Assembly (NCBI RefSeq): GCF_003287935.1
Contig: NZ_CP030287.1
Location: 868,001 to 932,000 of the forward strand
Length of the DNA: 64,000 bases
Direction: 5' to 3'
Source of the DNA: Streptomyces sp. ICC1
GTDB lineage: Bacteria; Actinomycetota; Actinomycetes; Streptomycetales; Streptomycetaceae
Positions 9,859 through 19,751 of this stretch are shown piece after piece. Within the stretch, counting starts at the first letter, position 1, and the number at the start of each line of letters is the position of its first letter. The notes below the pieces were generated by a model. That model had not been told where the DNA came from. It made no database searches and saw nothing but the letters and a program-made list of their open reading frames with translations. Both the position numbers and the translations under genes were made by a program.

Positions 9859-10221
9859 ATGGCTGAACAGTTCATGACGCTGCACTGCGCGCCCTGCGCC
9901 TCCTGCCGGTACGAGACATGGCAGCGGATCGTCGACGGCCGCCTGTGCTGGGATGACAACTACTACTGCGCCGAGTACGGAGTCCACGCGTGCGACCAGG
10001 GCTGGGGAGTGCCCCCGCCGTTGATGCGCGAGCGGATCGTCGCTGCGGAGGGCACCGTGCGCCTCGCTGTCGGCGGGCCGGACGGTGTGCCGCTGAAGGT
10101 CGTCCGCGAGTTGTACCGACTCACGCTCCCGCAACTGCGCGAGGCGCGGGCCCACGGCCTGGACGCGACCCCGGTGGAGGCAGAGCTCCTGCGCGGGCTG
10201 CGGAGCGGACCCCAGGTGTGA
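9859..10221 (+). CDS. Small Cys-rich hypothetical protein
   Basis: This is a 120-residue soluble protein I do not recognise. Its N-terminal half is Cys/Trp-rich: HCAPCASC at residues 9-16, then Cys in GRLCWDD, YYCAEYG and HACDQGW. Six Cys residues in about 40 suggest metal binding. The C-terminal half is a charged helical segment ([20 protein letters not shown]). It is divergent from the GDPD and ends one base before the position where the convergent fumarase would stop in its alternative frame. That fit supports it being a real gene. Confidence 0.6.
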   Translation: MAEQFMTLHCAPCASCRYETWQRIVDGRLCWDDNYYCAEYGVHACDQGWGVPPPLMRERIVAAEGTVRLAVGGPDGVPLKVVRELYRLTLPQLREARAHGLDATPVEAELLRGLRSGPQV

Positions 10222-11912
10222 TCATCCCCGGGCCGCCACGTCGGGCCGGTCCCGCCCTGCCGGCTGCGGTGGGTCGGGGCCGGGGCCGGATCGACGAAGA
10301 AGTCGTTGCCCTTGTCGTCGACCACGATGAAGGCCGGGAAGTCCTCGACCTCGATCTTCCAGACCGCCTCCATGCCGAGCTCCTCGTACTCCAGGACCTC
10401 GACCTTCTTGATGCAGTCCTGGGCGAGGCGCGCCGCCGGGCCGCCGATGGAGCCGAGGTAGAAGCCGCCGTGCGTGCCGCACGCGTCCGTCACCTGCTGC
10501 GAGCGGTTGCCCTTGGCCAGCATGACCTTGGAGCCGCCCGCCGCCTGGAACTGCTCGACGTAGGAGTCCATGCGGCCGGCCGTGGTCGGGCCGAAGGAGC
10601 CCGAGGCGTAGCCCTCGGGGGTCTTCGCGGGGCCGGCGTAGTAGACCGGGTGGTCCTTGAGGTACTGGGGCATCTCCGCGCCGGAGTCGAGGAGTTCCTT
10701 GATCTTGGCGTGCGCGATGTCGCGGGCCACGACCAGCGGGCCGGTCAGGGAGAGGCGGGTCTTGACCGGGTGCTTGGTGAGGGTGGCGAGGATGTCGTCC
10801 ATCGGCTGGTTCAGGTCGATGGAGACCACGTCCGCGGACTCGGCGAGATGCTCGTCAGTCGTCTCCGGGAGGAAGCGCGCCGGGTCCGTCTCCAGCTGCT
10901 CCAGGAAGACGCCCTCGGCGGTGATCTTCGCGGTGGCCTGGCGGTCGGCGGAGCAGGAGACGGCGATGGCGATCGGGAGGGACGCGCCGTGGCGGGGGAG
11001 GCGGACGACGCGGACGTCGTGGCAGAAGTACTTGCCGCCGAACTGCGCGCCGATGCCGATCTTCTGGGTCAGCTCGAAGACCTGCTGCTCCAGGGCCTCG
11101 TCGCGGAAGCCGTGGCCCAGCGGGGAACCCTCGGTGGGGAGCTCGTCCAGGTAGTGGGCCGAGGCGTACTTCGCGGTCTTGAGCGCGTGCTCCGCCGAGG
11201 TGCCGCCGACCACGATCGCCAGGTGGTACGGCGGGCAGGCCGCCGTGCCGAGCGAGCGGATCTTCTCTTCCAGGAACTTCATCATGGAGGCCTCGTTGAG
11301 GACCGCCTTGGTCTCCTGGTAGAGGAAGGACTTGTTGGCGGAGCCGCCGCCCTTGGCCATGAAGAGGAACTTGTACGCGCCGCCGTCGGTCGCGTACAGC
11401 TCGATCTGCGCGGGCAGGTTCGAGCCGGTGTTCTTCTCCTCCCACATGGTGACCGGGGCCATCTGCGAGTAGCGCAGGTTCAGGCGGGTGTACGCGTCGA
11501 AGATGCCGCGGGACAGGGCCGCCTCGTCGCCGCCCTCGGTGAGGACGTGCTGGCCGCGCTTGCCCATCACGATCGCCGTGCCCGTGTCCTGGCACATCGG
11601 CAGGACGCCGGCCGCCGCGATGTTCGCGTTCTTCAGGAGGTCGAGGGCGACGAACTTGTCGTTCGCCGAGGCCTCGGGGTCGTCGATGATCCGGCGCAGC
11701 TGCGCGAGGTGCGCGGGGCGCAGGAAGTGCTGGATGTCGTGGATCGCCTCTTCGGCGAGCTTGCGCAGCGCCTCCGGCTCGACCTTGAGGAACGTACGGC
11801 CGTCGGCCTCGAAGGTCGAGACGCCTTCGGAGGTCACCAGGCGGTACGGGGTGGAGTCCTCGCCCAGGGGCAGCAGGTCGGTGTACGCAAACTCTGGCAT
11901 GACGGCAGTCAT
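9963..11912 (-). CDS. Class I fumarate hydratase, 3' end probably frameshifted
   Basis: This is an Fe-S fumarase of the citric acid cycle (two-domain class I type). Cluster-ligand Cys candidates lie in [18 protein letters not shown] and [17 protein letters not shown]. The C-terminal beta domain has [13 protein letters not shown] and ends [19 protein letters not shown]. The family normally stops soon after that. Here the frame runs on for about 100 codons of low-quality antisense sequence to 9963, overlapping the convergent gene by 259 bases. One frame over, a stop occurs at 10222, giving about 563 residues and ending exactly beside the neighbour's stop. A one-base indel near 10240-10290 (CCGGCCCCGGCCCCG) is the likely cause, real or a sequencing error. 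Confidence 0.85.
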   Translation of the reverse strand: MTAVMPEFAYTDLLPLGEDSTPYRLVTSEGVSTFEADGRTFLKVEPEALRKLAEEAIHDIQHFLRPAHLAQLRRIIDDPEASANDKFVALDLLKNANIAAAGVLPMCQDTGTAIVMGKRGQHVLTEGGDEAALSRGIFDAYTRLNLRYSQMAPVTMWEEKNTGSNLPAQIELYATDGGAYKFLFMAKGGGSANKSFLYQETKAVLNEASMMKFLEEKIRSLGTAACPPYHLAIVVGGTSAEHALKTAKYASAHYLDELPTEGSPLGHGFRDEALEQQVFELTQKIGIGAQFGGKYFCHDVRVVRLPRHGASLPIAIAVSCSADRQATAKITAEGVFLEQLETDPARFLPETTDEHLAESADVVSIDLNQPMDDILATLTKHPVKTRLSLTGPLVVARDIAHAKIKELLDSGAEMPQYLKDHPVYYAGPAKTPEGYASGSFGPTTAGRMDSYVEQFQAAGGSKVMLAKGNRSQQVTDACGTHGGFYLGSIGGPAARLAQDCIKKVEVLEYEELGMEAVWKIEVEDFPAFIVVDDKGNDFFVDPAPAPTHRSRQGGTGPTWRPGDDHTWGPLRSPRRSSASTGVASRPWARASRSCGSVSRYNSRTTFSGTPSGPPTARRTVPSAATIRSRINGGGTPQPWSHAWTPYSAQ

Positions 11913-12050
11913 TCCCTCACTCGGCAGACGGCGCTGACGACCGTTTGGCAGCGCGGTATCCAGCGTAGGACCTCTTCCGGTGGCTTTTGTTGTGAGGTAA
12001 GGCTCACTGGCCAGTATCGCGATCTATCGTGTCTCGCTATGCTGGGGTGC

Positions 12051-12734
12051 GTGGACCTGGAAAAGCAGCCCCCATCCGTACCGGCCCCCGCCCCCGCGCC
12101 CGGCGCCGAGCTGCGCGCCTCCGACGCCGACCGGGACCGCATCGCGCAGATCCTCGCCGATGCCGTCGCCGAGGGCCGGCTGACCTCGCAGGAGCACTCC
12201 GACCGCCTCGACTCGCTGTACGCCCTCAAGACGGTCGGCGAGCTGGACGTGCTCGTACGGGACCTGCCCGCGCCCGGCGCGAGCCCCCGGCGCGAGCCCG
12301 CGTACGCCGACGGGACCCCTGTGGGACCGCCGCCGGGTGATCCGGGCGAGACGGTCGTCGCGGTCTGCGGCAGTGCCTCCCGCAAGGGGCGGTGGCACCC
12401 GCGCGCGCTCACCCGCGCGGTCTCCGTCATGGGCGACATCACCATCGACCTCACCCAGGCCGTCTTCGAGCAGCAGGTCACCGAGATCACCGTGACGTGC
12501 GTGCTCGGCAACGTCGAGGTCCTGGTTCCGGAGAACGTCACGCTGCGCGGGTACGGCAGCGGGCTCCTCGGCAACATCGAGGTGCACGGTGAGGGGCGCG
12601 GCGAGAGCGAACCGAACGCGCCGGTCGTGATCGTCCGCGCCTTCGCGCTGCTGGGCAACATCGAGTCCCGCCGCAAGCCCGGCGCCCGCCTGGTGGACCT
12701 GGCCCGCGGATCGCACAAGCACCTCGGCGGATAG
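12051..12734 (+). CDS. DUF1707 / LiaF-C-like protein
   Basis: This 227-residue protein has a DUF1707 domain at about 25-75 (RASDADRDRIAQILADAVAE, GRLTSQEHSDRLDSLY, TVGELDVLVRDLP). A C-terminal beta-rich domain resembles the LiaF/DUF2154 cell-wall stress domain, with repeated strands VSVMGDITIDLTQ, VLGNVEVLVPENV, GLLGNIEVHG and ALLGNIESRR. Proteins like this are usually linked to envelope-stress sensing; no partner gene is adjacent. The GTG at 12051 gives the typical MDLEKQ start; an ATG 12 bases upstream is an alternative. No membrane helix is seen. Confidence 0.8.
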   Translation: MDLEKQPPSVPAPAPAPGAELRASDADRDRIAQILADAVAEGRLTSQEHSDRLDSLYALKTVGELDVLVRDLPAPGASPRREPAYADGTPVGPPPGDPGETVVAVCGSASRKGRWHPRALTRAVSVMGDITIDLTQAVFEQQVTEITVTCVLGNVEVLVPENVTLRGYGSGLLGNIEVHGEGRGESEPNAPVVIVRAFALLGNIESRRKPGARLVDLARGSHKHLGG

Positions 12735-12840
12735 CGCGTCCGCGGGCAGTGCGTTCGTGGGGCGGGAAAGTTCGGCGACACGCCGGCAATCCGCCCCGGA
12801 ATCAGGCCACTTGGCCGGAGTCCGGCCCTAGGGTCGGCCC

Positions 12841-13440
12841 ATGACCGCATCCCAGTGGGACCTCCTCGACCAGGCGTACGCCGCCCTGCGCTCGGCCGTC
12901 GACGGCATACCGGCCGACGGCCTGCACCGCCCGACCCCGTGCGACCAGTGGAATGTCGGCCAAGTGCTCCAGCACGCGGCCGGCGACCAGCTCGCCTACG
13001 CCGCGCGCCTCACCGGCGGGCCCGGGCCGGCCGAGGACCCGTTCGCGCCCACCGGCGCCCTGTCCGCCGCCCCCGCCGAGCTGCTGGAGCCGGCCCTCGC
13101 CGCGGCCGCCGAGGCCTTCGCCGGGGTCGCGCCGGGCACGGCCGAAGTCGCCGTGCCGCTGCCCCCGTTCACCGCCCCCGCCGAGACCGCGGTCGGCGCG
13201 GCCGCCCTCGACGCGGCCGTGCACGCCTGGGACATCGCGGTGGCCACCGGCCAGGACTCCCCGCTGACCCCCGCCCTCGCCGCGGCCCTGCGCCCGAGCG
13301 CGGAGGTGCTCGCCGAGCCCCTGCGCGGATTCGCCTACGCCCCGGCGCTCGCGTCCGCGCCCGGCCCGGACGCCGACCCGGCCGGCTCGCTCCTCGCCTT
13401 CCTGGGCCGCCGGCCCGGCTGGACGCCGCCCGTCGCGTGA
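12841..13440 (+). CDS. TIGR03086 / mycothiol-dependent isomerase N-domain protein
   Basis: This 199-residue actinobacterial protein is of the DinB-like MDMPI-N group (TIGR03086). The metal-site pattern includes the His in QVLQHAAGDQ and the His/Asp in DAAVHAWDIAVATG. PTPCDQWNVGQV is the family's N-terminal signature. Members bind a metal and often use mycothiol as cofactor; the substrate is unknown. It is a single gene with short flanking gaps. Confidence 0.82.
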   Translation: MTASQWDLLDQAYAALRSAVDGIPADGLHRPTPCDQWNVGQVLQHAAGDQLAYAARLTGGPGPAEDPFAPTGALSAAPAELLEPALAAAAEAFAGVAPGTAEVAVPLPPFTAPAETAVGAAALDAAVHAWDIAVATGQDSPLTPALAAALRPSAEVLAEPLRGFAYAPALASAPGPDADPAGSLLAFLGRRPGWTPPVA

Positions 13441-13611
13441 CGGCGGCGGGCGCTCGGGGCCCCGTACCGGGCGGTCAGGGCGCGGTTCCGGGCGGCGTCA
13501 CGTTTCGGTCGAACCGTCCGGATCGGAGGCACTCGGTGCATAGGGGCGCGCGCAGCGGGTAGGGACAGGTGCATCGTCTCTCGCTCGCGTATACGTCGTC
13601 AGGAGTAGACC

Positions 13612-13986
13612 GTGCCGCATCCGCCGCGCCAGTCCCTGCAGGTAGCCGCCGTCCAGAGTCTTCAGGGGCGCCCGGCGGCGGCCGTGCCGAAGCCGCGGGT
13701 ACCGGCCAGGGAAGAGGACGGCCCATGGCACGCGGACGCGGTGTGCCGACGCGATGAGGCCGGGCTGTTCTTCGCCCCCTCCAAGGAGCCGACCGCCGCC
13801 CGGCTGTCCCGCGAGGACGCCGCCAAGCGCGTCTGCGCCCGCTGCCCCGTCATGATCTCCTGCCGGGAGCACGCGCTGCTCCAGCCGGAGCCCTACGGCG
13901 TCTGGGGAGGCCTGACGGCCGCCGAGCGCCGGGTGGTGCTGGCCCGGCGCCGCCGCCGGGCCGTGGAGCTGCGCGAAGCCTCGTAG
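13612..13986 (+). CDS. WhiB-family [4Fe-4S] regulator
   Basis: WhiB-like proteins are actinobacterial iron-sulfur transcription regulators that act with the principal sigma factor. The 124-residue protein has the four cluster Cys residues: one in DAVCRRDE, then C-x2-C-x5-C in RVCARCPVMISCREHA. The GVWGG turn and a basic tail (RRVVLARRRRRAVELREAS) complete the family pattern. An AGGAG site lies 7 bases before the GTG start. The position next to glpX matches the wblI locus of model streptomycetes, but I infer this from context only. Confidence 0.92.
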   Translation: MPHPPRQSLQVAAVQSLQGRPAAAVPKPRVPAREEDGPWHADAVCRRDEAGLFFAPSKEPTAARLSREDAAKRVCARCPVMISCREHALLQPEPYGVWGGLTAAERRVVLARRRRRAVELREAS

Positions 13987-14007
13987 GCCGGCCGCGGACC
14001 ACACGGA

Positions 14008-14040
14008 AGGGGCGTTCCCGCCGCACGCGGGAACGCCCCT
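14008..14040. terminator. Terminator hairpin between wbl and glpX
   Basis: AGGGGCGTTCCCGC (14008-14021) pairs perfectly with 14027-14040, followed by CTTTG. It sits between two convergent genes and can act on both. Confidence 0.85.
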
Positions 14041-14083
14041 CTTTGCCGTTCGTGCCGGGCCGGCGCGGAGCCGGCCCGGTCTC

Positions 14084-15115
14084 CTACTGGGCGCGGTCGA
14101 AGTCGATCGCGCTGTACGCGCGGAGCTTCGAGAGCCGGTGGGTCGAGTCGATCTGGCGGATCGTGCCCGACTTCGAGCGCATGACCAGCGAGGAGGTCGT
14201 CGCGGTCTCCGAGCGGTAGTGGACGCCGCGCAGCAGCTCGCCGTCCGTGATGCCGGTGGCGACGAAGAAGACGTTGTCGCCGGAGACCAGGTCGTCGGTG
14301 TGCAGGACGCGGTCCAGGTCGTGGCCGGCGGCGATGGCCTTCTGGCGCTCGTCCTCGTCCTTGGGCCACAGCTTGCCCTGGATGGTGCCGCCGAGGCACT
14401 TGATGGCGCACGCCGAGATGATGCCCTCGGGGGTGCCGCCGATGCCCAGGAGCAGGTCGACGCCGGTGCCCTCGCGGACCGCCATGACCGAGCCGGCGAC
14501 GTCGCCGTCGGAGATGAACTTGATGCGGGCGCCGGTCTCGCGGATCTCCTTGACGATGCCCTCGTGGCGGGGGCGGTCGAGGATGATCACGGTGACGTCT
14601 TCCACGGCCATGTTCTTGGCCTTGGCGACGCGGCGGATGTTGACGGAGACCGGGGCGTTGATGTCGACGAAGTCGGCGGCCTCGGGTCCGGTGACCAGCT
14701 TCTCCATGTAGAAGACCGCGGACGGGTCGAACATGCTGCCGCGGTCGGCGGCGGCCAGGACGGCGATGGCGTTCGGCATGCCCTTGGCGTTCAGGGTGGT
14801 GCCGTCGATCGGGTCCACGGCGATGTCGACCTCGGCACCGGTGCCGTCGCCGACCCGCTCGCCGTTGAAGAGCATCGGGGCTTCGTCCTTCTCGCCCTCG
14901 CCGATGACGACGACGCCGTTCATCGAGACGGTGGAGATCAGGGTCCGCATCGCGTTGACCGCGGCGCCGTCGGCGCCGAGCTTGTCGCCGCGCCCGACCC
15001 AACGGCCCGCGGCCATGGCGGCGGCCTCGGTGACCCGGACGAGTTCCAGAGCGAGGTTGCGGTCGGGGGCCTCCGGAGAGACTTCGAGCTGGGGCGGCAG
15101 GTTGTGCTCGGTCAT
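14084..15115 (-). CDS. glpX: Class II fructose-1,6-bisphosphatase
   Basis: GlpX removes the 1-phosphate of fructose-1,6-bisphosphate in gluconeogenesis; it is the main actinobacterial FBPase. The 343-residue length fits. Metal and substrate residues are visible in [11 protein letters not shown] (about 71-81), [14 protein letters not shown] (about 98-111) and the later GIGGTPEGI. The protein begins [20 protein letters not shown], as in streptomycete homologues. It is divergent from the DUF4245 gene and convergent with the WhiB gene. Confidence 0.96.
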   Translation of the reverse strand: MTEHNLPPQLEVSPEAPDRNLALELVRVTEAAAMAAGRWVGRGDKLGADGAAVNAMRTLISTVSMNGVVVIGEGEKDEAPMLFNGERVGDGTGAEVDIAVDPIDGTTLNAKGMPNAIAVLAAADRGSMFDPSAVFYMEKLVTGPEAADFVDINAPVSVNIRRVAKAKNMAVEDVTVIILDRPRHEGIVKEIRETGARIKFISDGDVAGSVMAVREGTGVDLLLGIGGTPEGIISACAIKCLGGTIQGKLWPKDEDERQKAIAAGHDLDRVLHTDDLVSGDNVFFVATGITDGELLRGVHYRSETATTSSLVMRSKSGTIRQIDSTHRLSKLRAYSAIDFDRAQ

Positions 15116-15317
15116 CGGAGCGCACCTTTCTGTACGGCGACGGCCGGGAGTGAGGGTCCCTGGACTCTATCGGTACGTCGACAAATTGAGCAGACCGGGT
15201 CACGTATGAGCGGTATATCGGTCAGCTGATTGTCCTCAGCGGACATCTTGTGCTCCGTGGGGCGCGCCACGGCGACCCCGGCGTCGACCGCCGCGGGCGA
15301 TGCGGGACGATGGTCCC

Positions 15318-15854
15318 GTGGCAGGTATGAGAGGCAAGCAGACGGTCCGGGACATGCTCCTATCGCTGGGGGTGCTCGGCCTCGTCGTGGGTGCGATCTA
15401 CATCTTCATCCCCCATGACGACGGCGCCGACGCGACGAGGGTGGTCGACTACCGCGTCGAGACGATCACGGCCCGGCGGGCGGCCCCGTACCCCCTCGCC
15501 GCCCCCGTCGGCCTGCCGCAGGAGTGGCGGGCGACCTCGGTGGCGTTCGAGCGGAAGAAGGCGAACGCCTGGCACCTGGGCTTCCTGGATCCGAAGCAGC
15601 AGTACGTGGCGGTCGAGCAGTCCGCGGACACCTCCCCCGGCTACCTCGACAAGGTCACCCAGAAGGCGAAGGCGACCGGGCAGACGCAGCAGGTCGGGGA
15701 CCAGGCCTGGGAGCGCTGGGACGGCGAGAAGTACGACGCCCTCGTGCGGCGCGAGGCGGGCCACGTCACGGTGGTGACCGGGACGGCCTCCTTCGAGGAG
15801 CTCGGGGCGATGGCCGCGGCGCTGGAGTTCAAGCAGGGCGCGCAGCAGCAGTAA
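15318..15854 (+). CDS. DUF4245 membrane-anchored protein
   Basis: This 178-residue actinobacterial protein starts MAGMRGKQTVRDM and has one transmembrane helix (LLSLGVLGLVVGAIYIFIP, about 14-32). An extracytoplasmic DUF4245 domain follows, with YPLAAPVGLPQEWRATSVAF and WHLGFLDPKQQYVAVEQS. Its function is unknown. GTG at 15318 has GGGACGA upstream; ATG 15300 and ATG 15327 are in the same frame. It lies divergent from glpX, the usual arrangement in Streptomyces. Confidence 0.85.
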   Translation: MAGMRGKQTVRDMLLSLGVLGLVVGAIYIFIPHDDGADATRVVDYRVETITARRAAPYPLAAPVGLPQEWRATSVAFERKKANAWHLGFLDPKQQYVAVEQSADTSPGYLDKVTQKAKATGQTQQVGDQAWERWDGEKYDALVRREAGHVTVVTGTASFEELGAMAAALEFKQGAQQQ

Positions 15855-15867
15855 CAGGACCGCGTAC

Positions 15868-15915
15868 GCGAAAAGGCCGCGCGCCCCGGGATTCCGGGGC
15901 GCGCGGCCTTTTCGC
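15868..15915. terminator. Strong bidirectional terminator
   Basis: A perfect 22-bp stem (15868-15889 with 15894-15915) has an A-run on one side and a T-run on the other, and a 4-base loop. It separates the convergent DUF4245 and nitroreductase genes. Confidence 0.92.
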
Positions 15916-15936
15916 GCGCTACTGCCGAGGCGGGCC

Positions 15937-16527
15937 TCAGACGGTGGTGACGACCTGGTCGAACTCCAGGCGCGGGGAACGCGGGAACCAGGCGTCCTCG
16001 CCCGGCTTGCCGATGTTGACGACCATCAGCGGGGTGTGGTCGCCGTCCAGGAACTCCTTCTGGAGGCCGGCGAAGTCCAGACCGGTCATCGGGCCGGCGG
16101 CCAGGCCGGCGGCGCGGACGCCGATGATGAAGTACGCGGCCTGCAGCGAGGCGTTGACCAGCGCGGACTGCTCGCGGACCGGGCGCTCGGAGAAGAAGGC
16201 GTCCTTGGCCTGCGGGAAGTGCGGGAGCAGCTGCGGGAGCTCCTCGTGGAACTCGTTGTCCGCGGACAGGATCGCGACCAGCGGGGCGGCGGCGGTCTTG
16301 GCCTGGTTGCCCTCGGCCATGTGCTTCACGAGGCGCTCGCGGGCCTCGGGGGAGCGGACCAGGGTGACGCGCAGCGGCGTCTGGTTGAAGGCGGTCGGGC
16401 CGAACTTCACCAGGTCGTAGATCGCCTGGACCTGCTCCTCGGTCACCGGCTCGTCGGAGAACGTGTTGGCGGTACGCGCCTCACGGAAGAGGAGGTCCTG
16501 AGCGGCGGCGTCGAGAACGAGAGACAT
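15937..16527 (-). CDS. Malonic-semialdehyde-reductase-type nitroreductase
   Basis: This 196-residue FMN-dependent nitroreductase-fold enzyme is close to the RutE/YdfG-linked malonic semialdehyde reductase group, which reduces 3-oxopropionate or related aldehydes with NAD(P)H. Motifs include ARTANTFSDEPV, FGPTAFNQTPLRVTLVRS (FMN-site Asn) and a C-terminal GLDFAGLQKEFLDGD. The size and the starting segment LVLDAAAQDLLFREARTAN match the family. No rut genes are nearby, so the physiological substrate is uncertain. Confidence 0.88.
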   Translation of the reverse strand: MSLVLDAAAQDLLFREARTANTFSDEPVTEEQVQAIYDLVKFGPTAFNQTPLRVTLVRSPEARERLVKHMAEGNQAKTAAAPLVAILSADNEFHEELPQLLPHFPQAKDAFFSERPVREQSALVNASLQAAYFIIGVRAAGLAAGPMTGLDFAGLQKEFLDGDHTPLMVVNIGKPGEDAWFPRSPRLEFDQVVTTV

Positions 16528-16623
16528 CGGAAAGCCTTCTTCTGTACGGGACTGAAGCGATGGCTCGAGACTACGACGGAAATAGATGAAACTTCAACTA
16601 AATCCGCGAGGTGGTGACCGACG

Positions 16624-16866
16624 TCACTCCGGGCCGCCTTCCCCGCCCTCCGCGTCCGCTCCGGCCTGGCGCGCCGCCAGCGCCGAGTCCAGCCGCGCCC
16701 TGGCTCCCTCCAGCCAGTGCCGGCACACCTTCGCGAGCTCCTCGCCGCGCTCCCAGAGCGCGAGGGAGTCCTCCAGCGAGGTGCCGCCGGCCTCCAGCTT
16801 GCGGACGACCTCGATCAGTTCGTCCCGCGCCTGCTCGTACCCCAGCGCCGCATCGGTCCCGGCCAT
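16624..16866 (-). CDS. xseB: Exodeoxyribonuclease VII small subunit
   Basis: XseB is the small subunit that binds XseA in many copies to form exonuclease VII, which degrades single-stranded DNA in repair. The 80-residue protein is a helical hairpin with [38 protein letters not shown] and [15 protein letters not shown]. The ATG at 16866 (MAGTDAALG) is favoured over an open frame that starts 10 codons earlier. It lies 64 bases downstream of xseA in the same direction, so the two form an operon. Confidence 0.93.
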   Translation of the reverse strand: MAGTDAALGYEQARDELIEVVRKLEAGGTSLEDSLALWERGEELAKVCRHWLEGARARLDSALAARQAGADAEGGEGGPE

Positions 16867-16930
16867 TCCCGCTCCCACCTTATATGTGTAGTACAACGAA
16901 TTTGTTGCGGCAGTGTGCCGCCCGTCCGCC

Positions 16931-18211
16931 CTACGAGACGCCCTCGACGCCCTCTTCGGTGACGCCCTCGGTGACGCCCTCCTCGGCGGCGACCTCAGCG
17001 CCGCCCTCGGCGACCTCCACCGAGAACGCTCCCTCCGCCACCCGCGCCCGCAGCACGTCGCCCGCCGCCACGTCCTGCGGCGATCGCACCACGTGCCCGT
17101 CGGCCCGCTGCAGCACCGCGTACCCGCGCTCCAGCGTCGCCGCCGGGGACAGCGCCACCACCCGGGCCAGCGTGTGCGCCAGCTCCGAGTCCGCCCGGTC
17201 CAGCAGGTGGCCCAGCGTCCGGCGGCCGCGCGCCAGCAGCGCGTCCACCTCGGCCTCCCGGGTCTCCACCATCCGCTGCGGATGGACGAAGACCGGCCGC
17301 GCCAGGGCGTGCGCGAGCCCCCGCTCCTCCCGGTCGAGCAGGCCGCGCACGGCGCGCAGCCCCCGGCCCTGGAGCTGGCTCACCCGCTCCAGCTCCTCGC
17401 CGACGTCCGGGACGACCTTCTTCGCCGCGTCCGTGGGCGTGGAGGCCCGCAGGTCCGCGACCAGGTCCAGCAGCGGGGAGTCCGGCTCGTGCCCGATCGC
17501 CGAGACCACGGGCGTACGGGCCGCCGCGACGGTCCGTACGACCTCCTCGTCGGAGAAGGGCAGCAGGTCCTCCACGCTGCCGCCGCCGCGCGCCACGATG
17601 ATCACGTCCACCCCGGGCATGGCGTCCAGCTCCTTGACCGCCTGGATCACCTGGGGCACCGCGTTCACCCCCTGCACGGCGACGTTGCGGACCTCGAAGC
17701 GGACCGCCGGCCACCTGCGCCGCGCGTTCTCCAGCACGTCGCGCTCGGCCGCCGAGGCCCGCCCCACCACCAGCCCGATCAGCTGCGGCAGGAACGGCAG
17801 CGGCTTCTTGCGGTCGAGCGCGAAGAGCCCTTCGGAGGCCAGCGAGCGCTTGAGCCGTTCCAGGCGGGCGAGGAGCTCGCCGATGCCGACGGGCCGTATC
17901 TCCGTCGCCCGCAAGGACAGCTGCCCGCGCGGGGCGTACCACTCGGGCTTGGCGAGCACGACGACGCGCGCGCCCTCCGTGACGGAGTCCGCGACCTCGT
18001 CGAAGACCTGGCGGAAGCAGGTCACGCTCAGGGAGATGTCGTGCGAGGGATCGCGCAGCGTCAGGAAGACCACCCCCGCTCCCGGCCTCCGCGAGAGCTG
18101 CGTGATCTGCCCTTCCACCCACACCTGGCCGAGCTTGTCGATCCAGCCCCCGATGAGCCGGGACACCTGGCCGACCGGCAGCGGCGCGTCAGCCGACGTA
18201 TTCAGACCCAT
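16931..18211 (-). CDS. xseA: Exodeoxyribonuclease VII large subunit
   Basis: XseA is the catalytic subunit of exonuclease VII. The 426-residue protein has an N-terminal OB-fold ([20 protein letters not shown]) and the nuclease core with [20 protein letters not shown] and [35 protein letters not shown] follows, then a long coiled coil. The tail is a short acidic repeat ([17 protein letters not shown]) that looks strain-specific. It is first in the xseA-xseB operon, and its start lies 9 bases from the end of the APC permease gene. Confidence 0.95.
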   Translation of the reverse strand: MGLNTSADAPLPVGQVSRLIGGWIDKLGQVWVEGQITQLSRRPGAGVVFLTLRDPSHDISLSVTCFRQVFDEVADSVTEGARVVVLAKPEWYAPRGQLSLRATEIRPVGIGELLARLERLKRSLASEGLFALDRKKPLPFLPQLIGLVVGRASAAERDVLENARRRWPAVRFEVRNVAVQGVNAVPQVIQAVKELDAMPGVDVIIVARGGGSVEDLLPFSDEEVVRTVAAARTPVVSAIGHEPDSPLLDLVADLRASTPTDAAKKVVPDVGEELERVSQLQGRGLRAVRGLLDREERGLAHALARPVFVHPQRMVETREAEVDALLARGRRTLGHLLDRADSELAHTLARVVALSPAATLERGYAVLQRADGHVVRSPQDVAAGDVLRARVAEGAFSVEVAEGGAEVAAEEGVTEGVTEEGVEGVS

Positions 18212-18220
18212 GCACGCAGG

Positions 18221-19654
18221 CTAACCGCCCGAACTGACACCGGCGTCGGGCCCGGCGCCCCGATCCCCCGCGCGTCGCCCGCGCTGGGCCACCAGCACCC
18301 CCAGGCCCGCCAGCAGCCACACCGCCCCCACCAGCTGCGCCTCCCACGAGGCCTCGACGATCACGGCGACCGTCACGGCGGCGCCGAGCACCGGGACCAG
18401 CAGGTGCTTGAACCAGTTCGGGGTGCCGCCCCGCCGCTTGACGACGAACCAGCCGACCACCGAGGCGTGCAGCAGCGTGAAGGCCACCAGCGCCCCGACG
18501 TCGACCACCGAGACCAGGTGGTCGAGGCCGTCGTCGCGCCGGGCCGCCCACACGGCCGCGACCAGCGTGACCGTCGCGGCCACCAGCAGGGCCGGGCGCG
18601 GCGTGCCGTGCGAGGTGCGGGCGAGCACGCGCGGCAGCCGCCCCTCGCGGGCCATCGCGAACAGCAGCCGGCCGGCCGCGGCCTGCCCCGCCAGCGCCGC
18701 GAAGGCGGCCCCGATCGCCTTGCTGACGGCGACCAGGTCGTGCAGCCAGGTCCCCACGGAGGCCTCGACCGCGTTGTAGAAGGCCGGCCCCTGCTTCGCC
18801 GGGTCCGCCGCCAGCTCCGCGGCGGACTCGGGGGTCAGCAGGGCCGCCAGATAGGTCTGGGCGATGAACAGCACTCCGGTCAGCGCCAGGCAGAACAGCA
18901 CCGCCCGGGCCACCTTCGCGCTGCCTCCCGTCACTTCCTCGGCGAAGGAGGCGATGGCGTCGAAGCCCAGGTAGGACAGGACCGCCACCGAGACCGCGCC
19001 GAGCACGGCGGCCGTCGAGAAGCCGCCGAGCGAGCCGTCGCCGGTGAACGGGGAGAGCCAGCCGCGCCGCGCCCCGCCCTGGGCCAGTACGGTCACGGCG
19101 GCGACCAGGAACACCAGCAGGACCACGATCTCCAGGGCCAGCACGGCGAAGCCCACGCGGGCCGCGGCCCGTACGCCCCACAGGTTGAGCAGGGTGGTCA
19201 CCACGACCGCCAGGGCCGTCCACACCCACCGGGACACCTCCGGGACCAGGGCGTTCATGGCGATCCCGGAGAACAGGTAGGCGACCGCGGGGATCAGCAG
19301 GTAGTCGAGCATCGCCATCCAGCCGGCGATCAGCCCGGGCCCCTCGCCCAGGCCCTTGCGGGCGTAGGTGAAGACCGAGCCGGCCTGCGGGGCGACGCGC
19401 ACCATCTGGGCGTAGGAGAAGGCCGTGAAGGCCATCGCCACCGTCGCGACGAGGTAGACGAGGGCGATGGCGCCGTGCGACTTGGCGTCCAGGGTCCCGA
19501 AGACGCCGACCGGGGCCATGGGGGCGATGAAGAGCAGCCCGTAGACGACCAGATCGCGGAATCCCAGGCTCCGCCGCAGCGCCGAGCCGGGCGCCCCCGG
19601 CGTACCGGGCGGGCCGTCCGGGCGGGGCGTCGTACGGGGATCCATCGCGGACAC
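18221..19654 (-). CDS. APC-family amino acid permease
   Basis: This 477-residue integral membrane transporter of the amino acid–polyamine–organocation family has about 12 hydrophobic helices. The first carries the conserved [20 protein letters not shown], and helix 6 contains [17 protein letters not shown], a family-type motif. The substrate cannot be told from sequence. The GTG at 19654 is chosen because GGAGGAG lies 5 bases upstream; ATG 19657 and ATG 19645 are alternatives. It is transcribed away from ispH and may run into xseA-xseB. Confidence 0.9.
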   Translation of the reverse strand: MSAMDPRTTPRPDGPPGTPGAPGSALRRSLGFRDLVVYGLLFIAPMAPVGVFGTLDAKSHGAIALVYLVATVAMAFTAFSYAQMVRVAPQAGSVFTYARKGLGEGPGLIAGWMAMLDYLLIPAVAYLFSGIAMNALVPEVSRWVWTALAVVVTTLLNLWGVRAAARVGFAVLALEIVVLLVFLVAAVTVLAQGGARRGWLSPFTGDGSLGGFSTAAVLGAVSVAVLSYLGFDAIASFAEEVTGGSAKVARAVLFCLALTGVLFIAQTYLAALLTPESAAELAADPAKQGPAFYNAVEASVGTWLHDLVAVSKAIGAAFAALAGQAAAGRLLFAMAREGRLPRVLARTSHGTPRPALLVAATVTLVAAVWAARRDDGLDHLVSVVDVGALVAFTLLHASVVGWFVVKRRGGTPNWFKHLLVPVLGAAVTVAVIVEASWEAQLVGAVWLLAGLGVLVAQRGRRAGDRGAGPDAGVSSGG

Positions 19655-19751
19655 CATCGCTCCTCCGGGGTGGGCCGGTACGGACGTTCGACCCAGTCTG
19701 CGTCGAACGGGGGACGTCCGGCCTCCTGGAGACCCCCGTACGATGGAGCGC

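Noticed and set aside
9990..12050. A plus-strand extension of the DUF1707 gene back to 9990
   Set aside because: It runs antisense through the fumarase. The DUF1707 protein has its own start and normal length from 12051.
16867..16930. A third adapter trace near CTTATATGTGTAG
   Set aside because: It does not match the Nextera mosaic end beyond a few bases, and the gene order xseA-xseB across it is normal.
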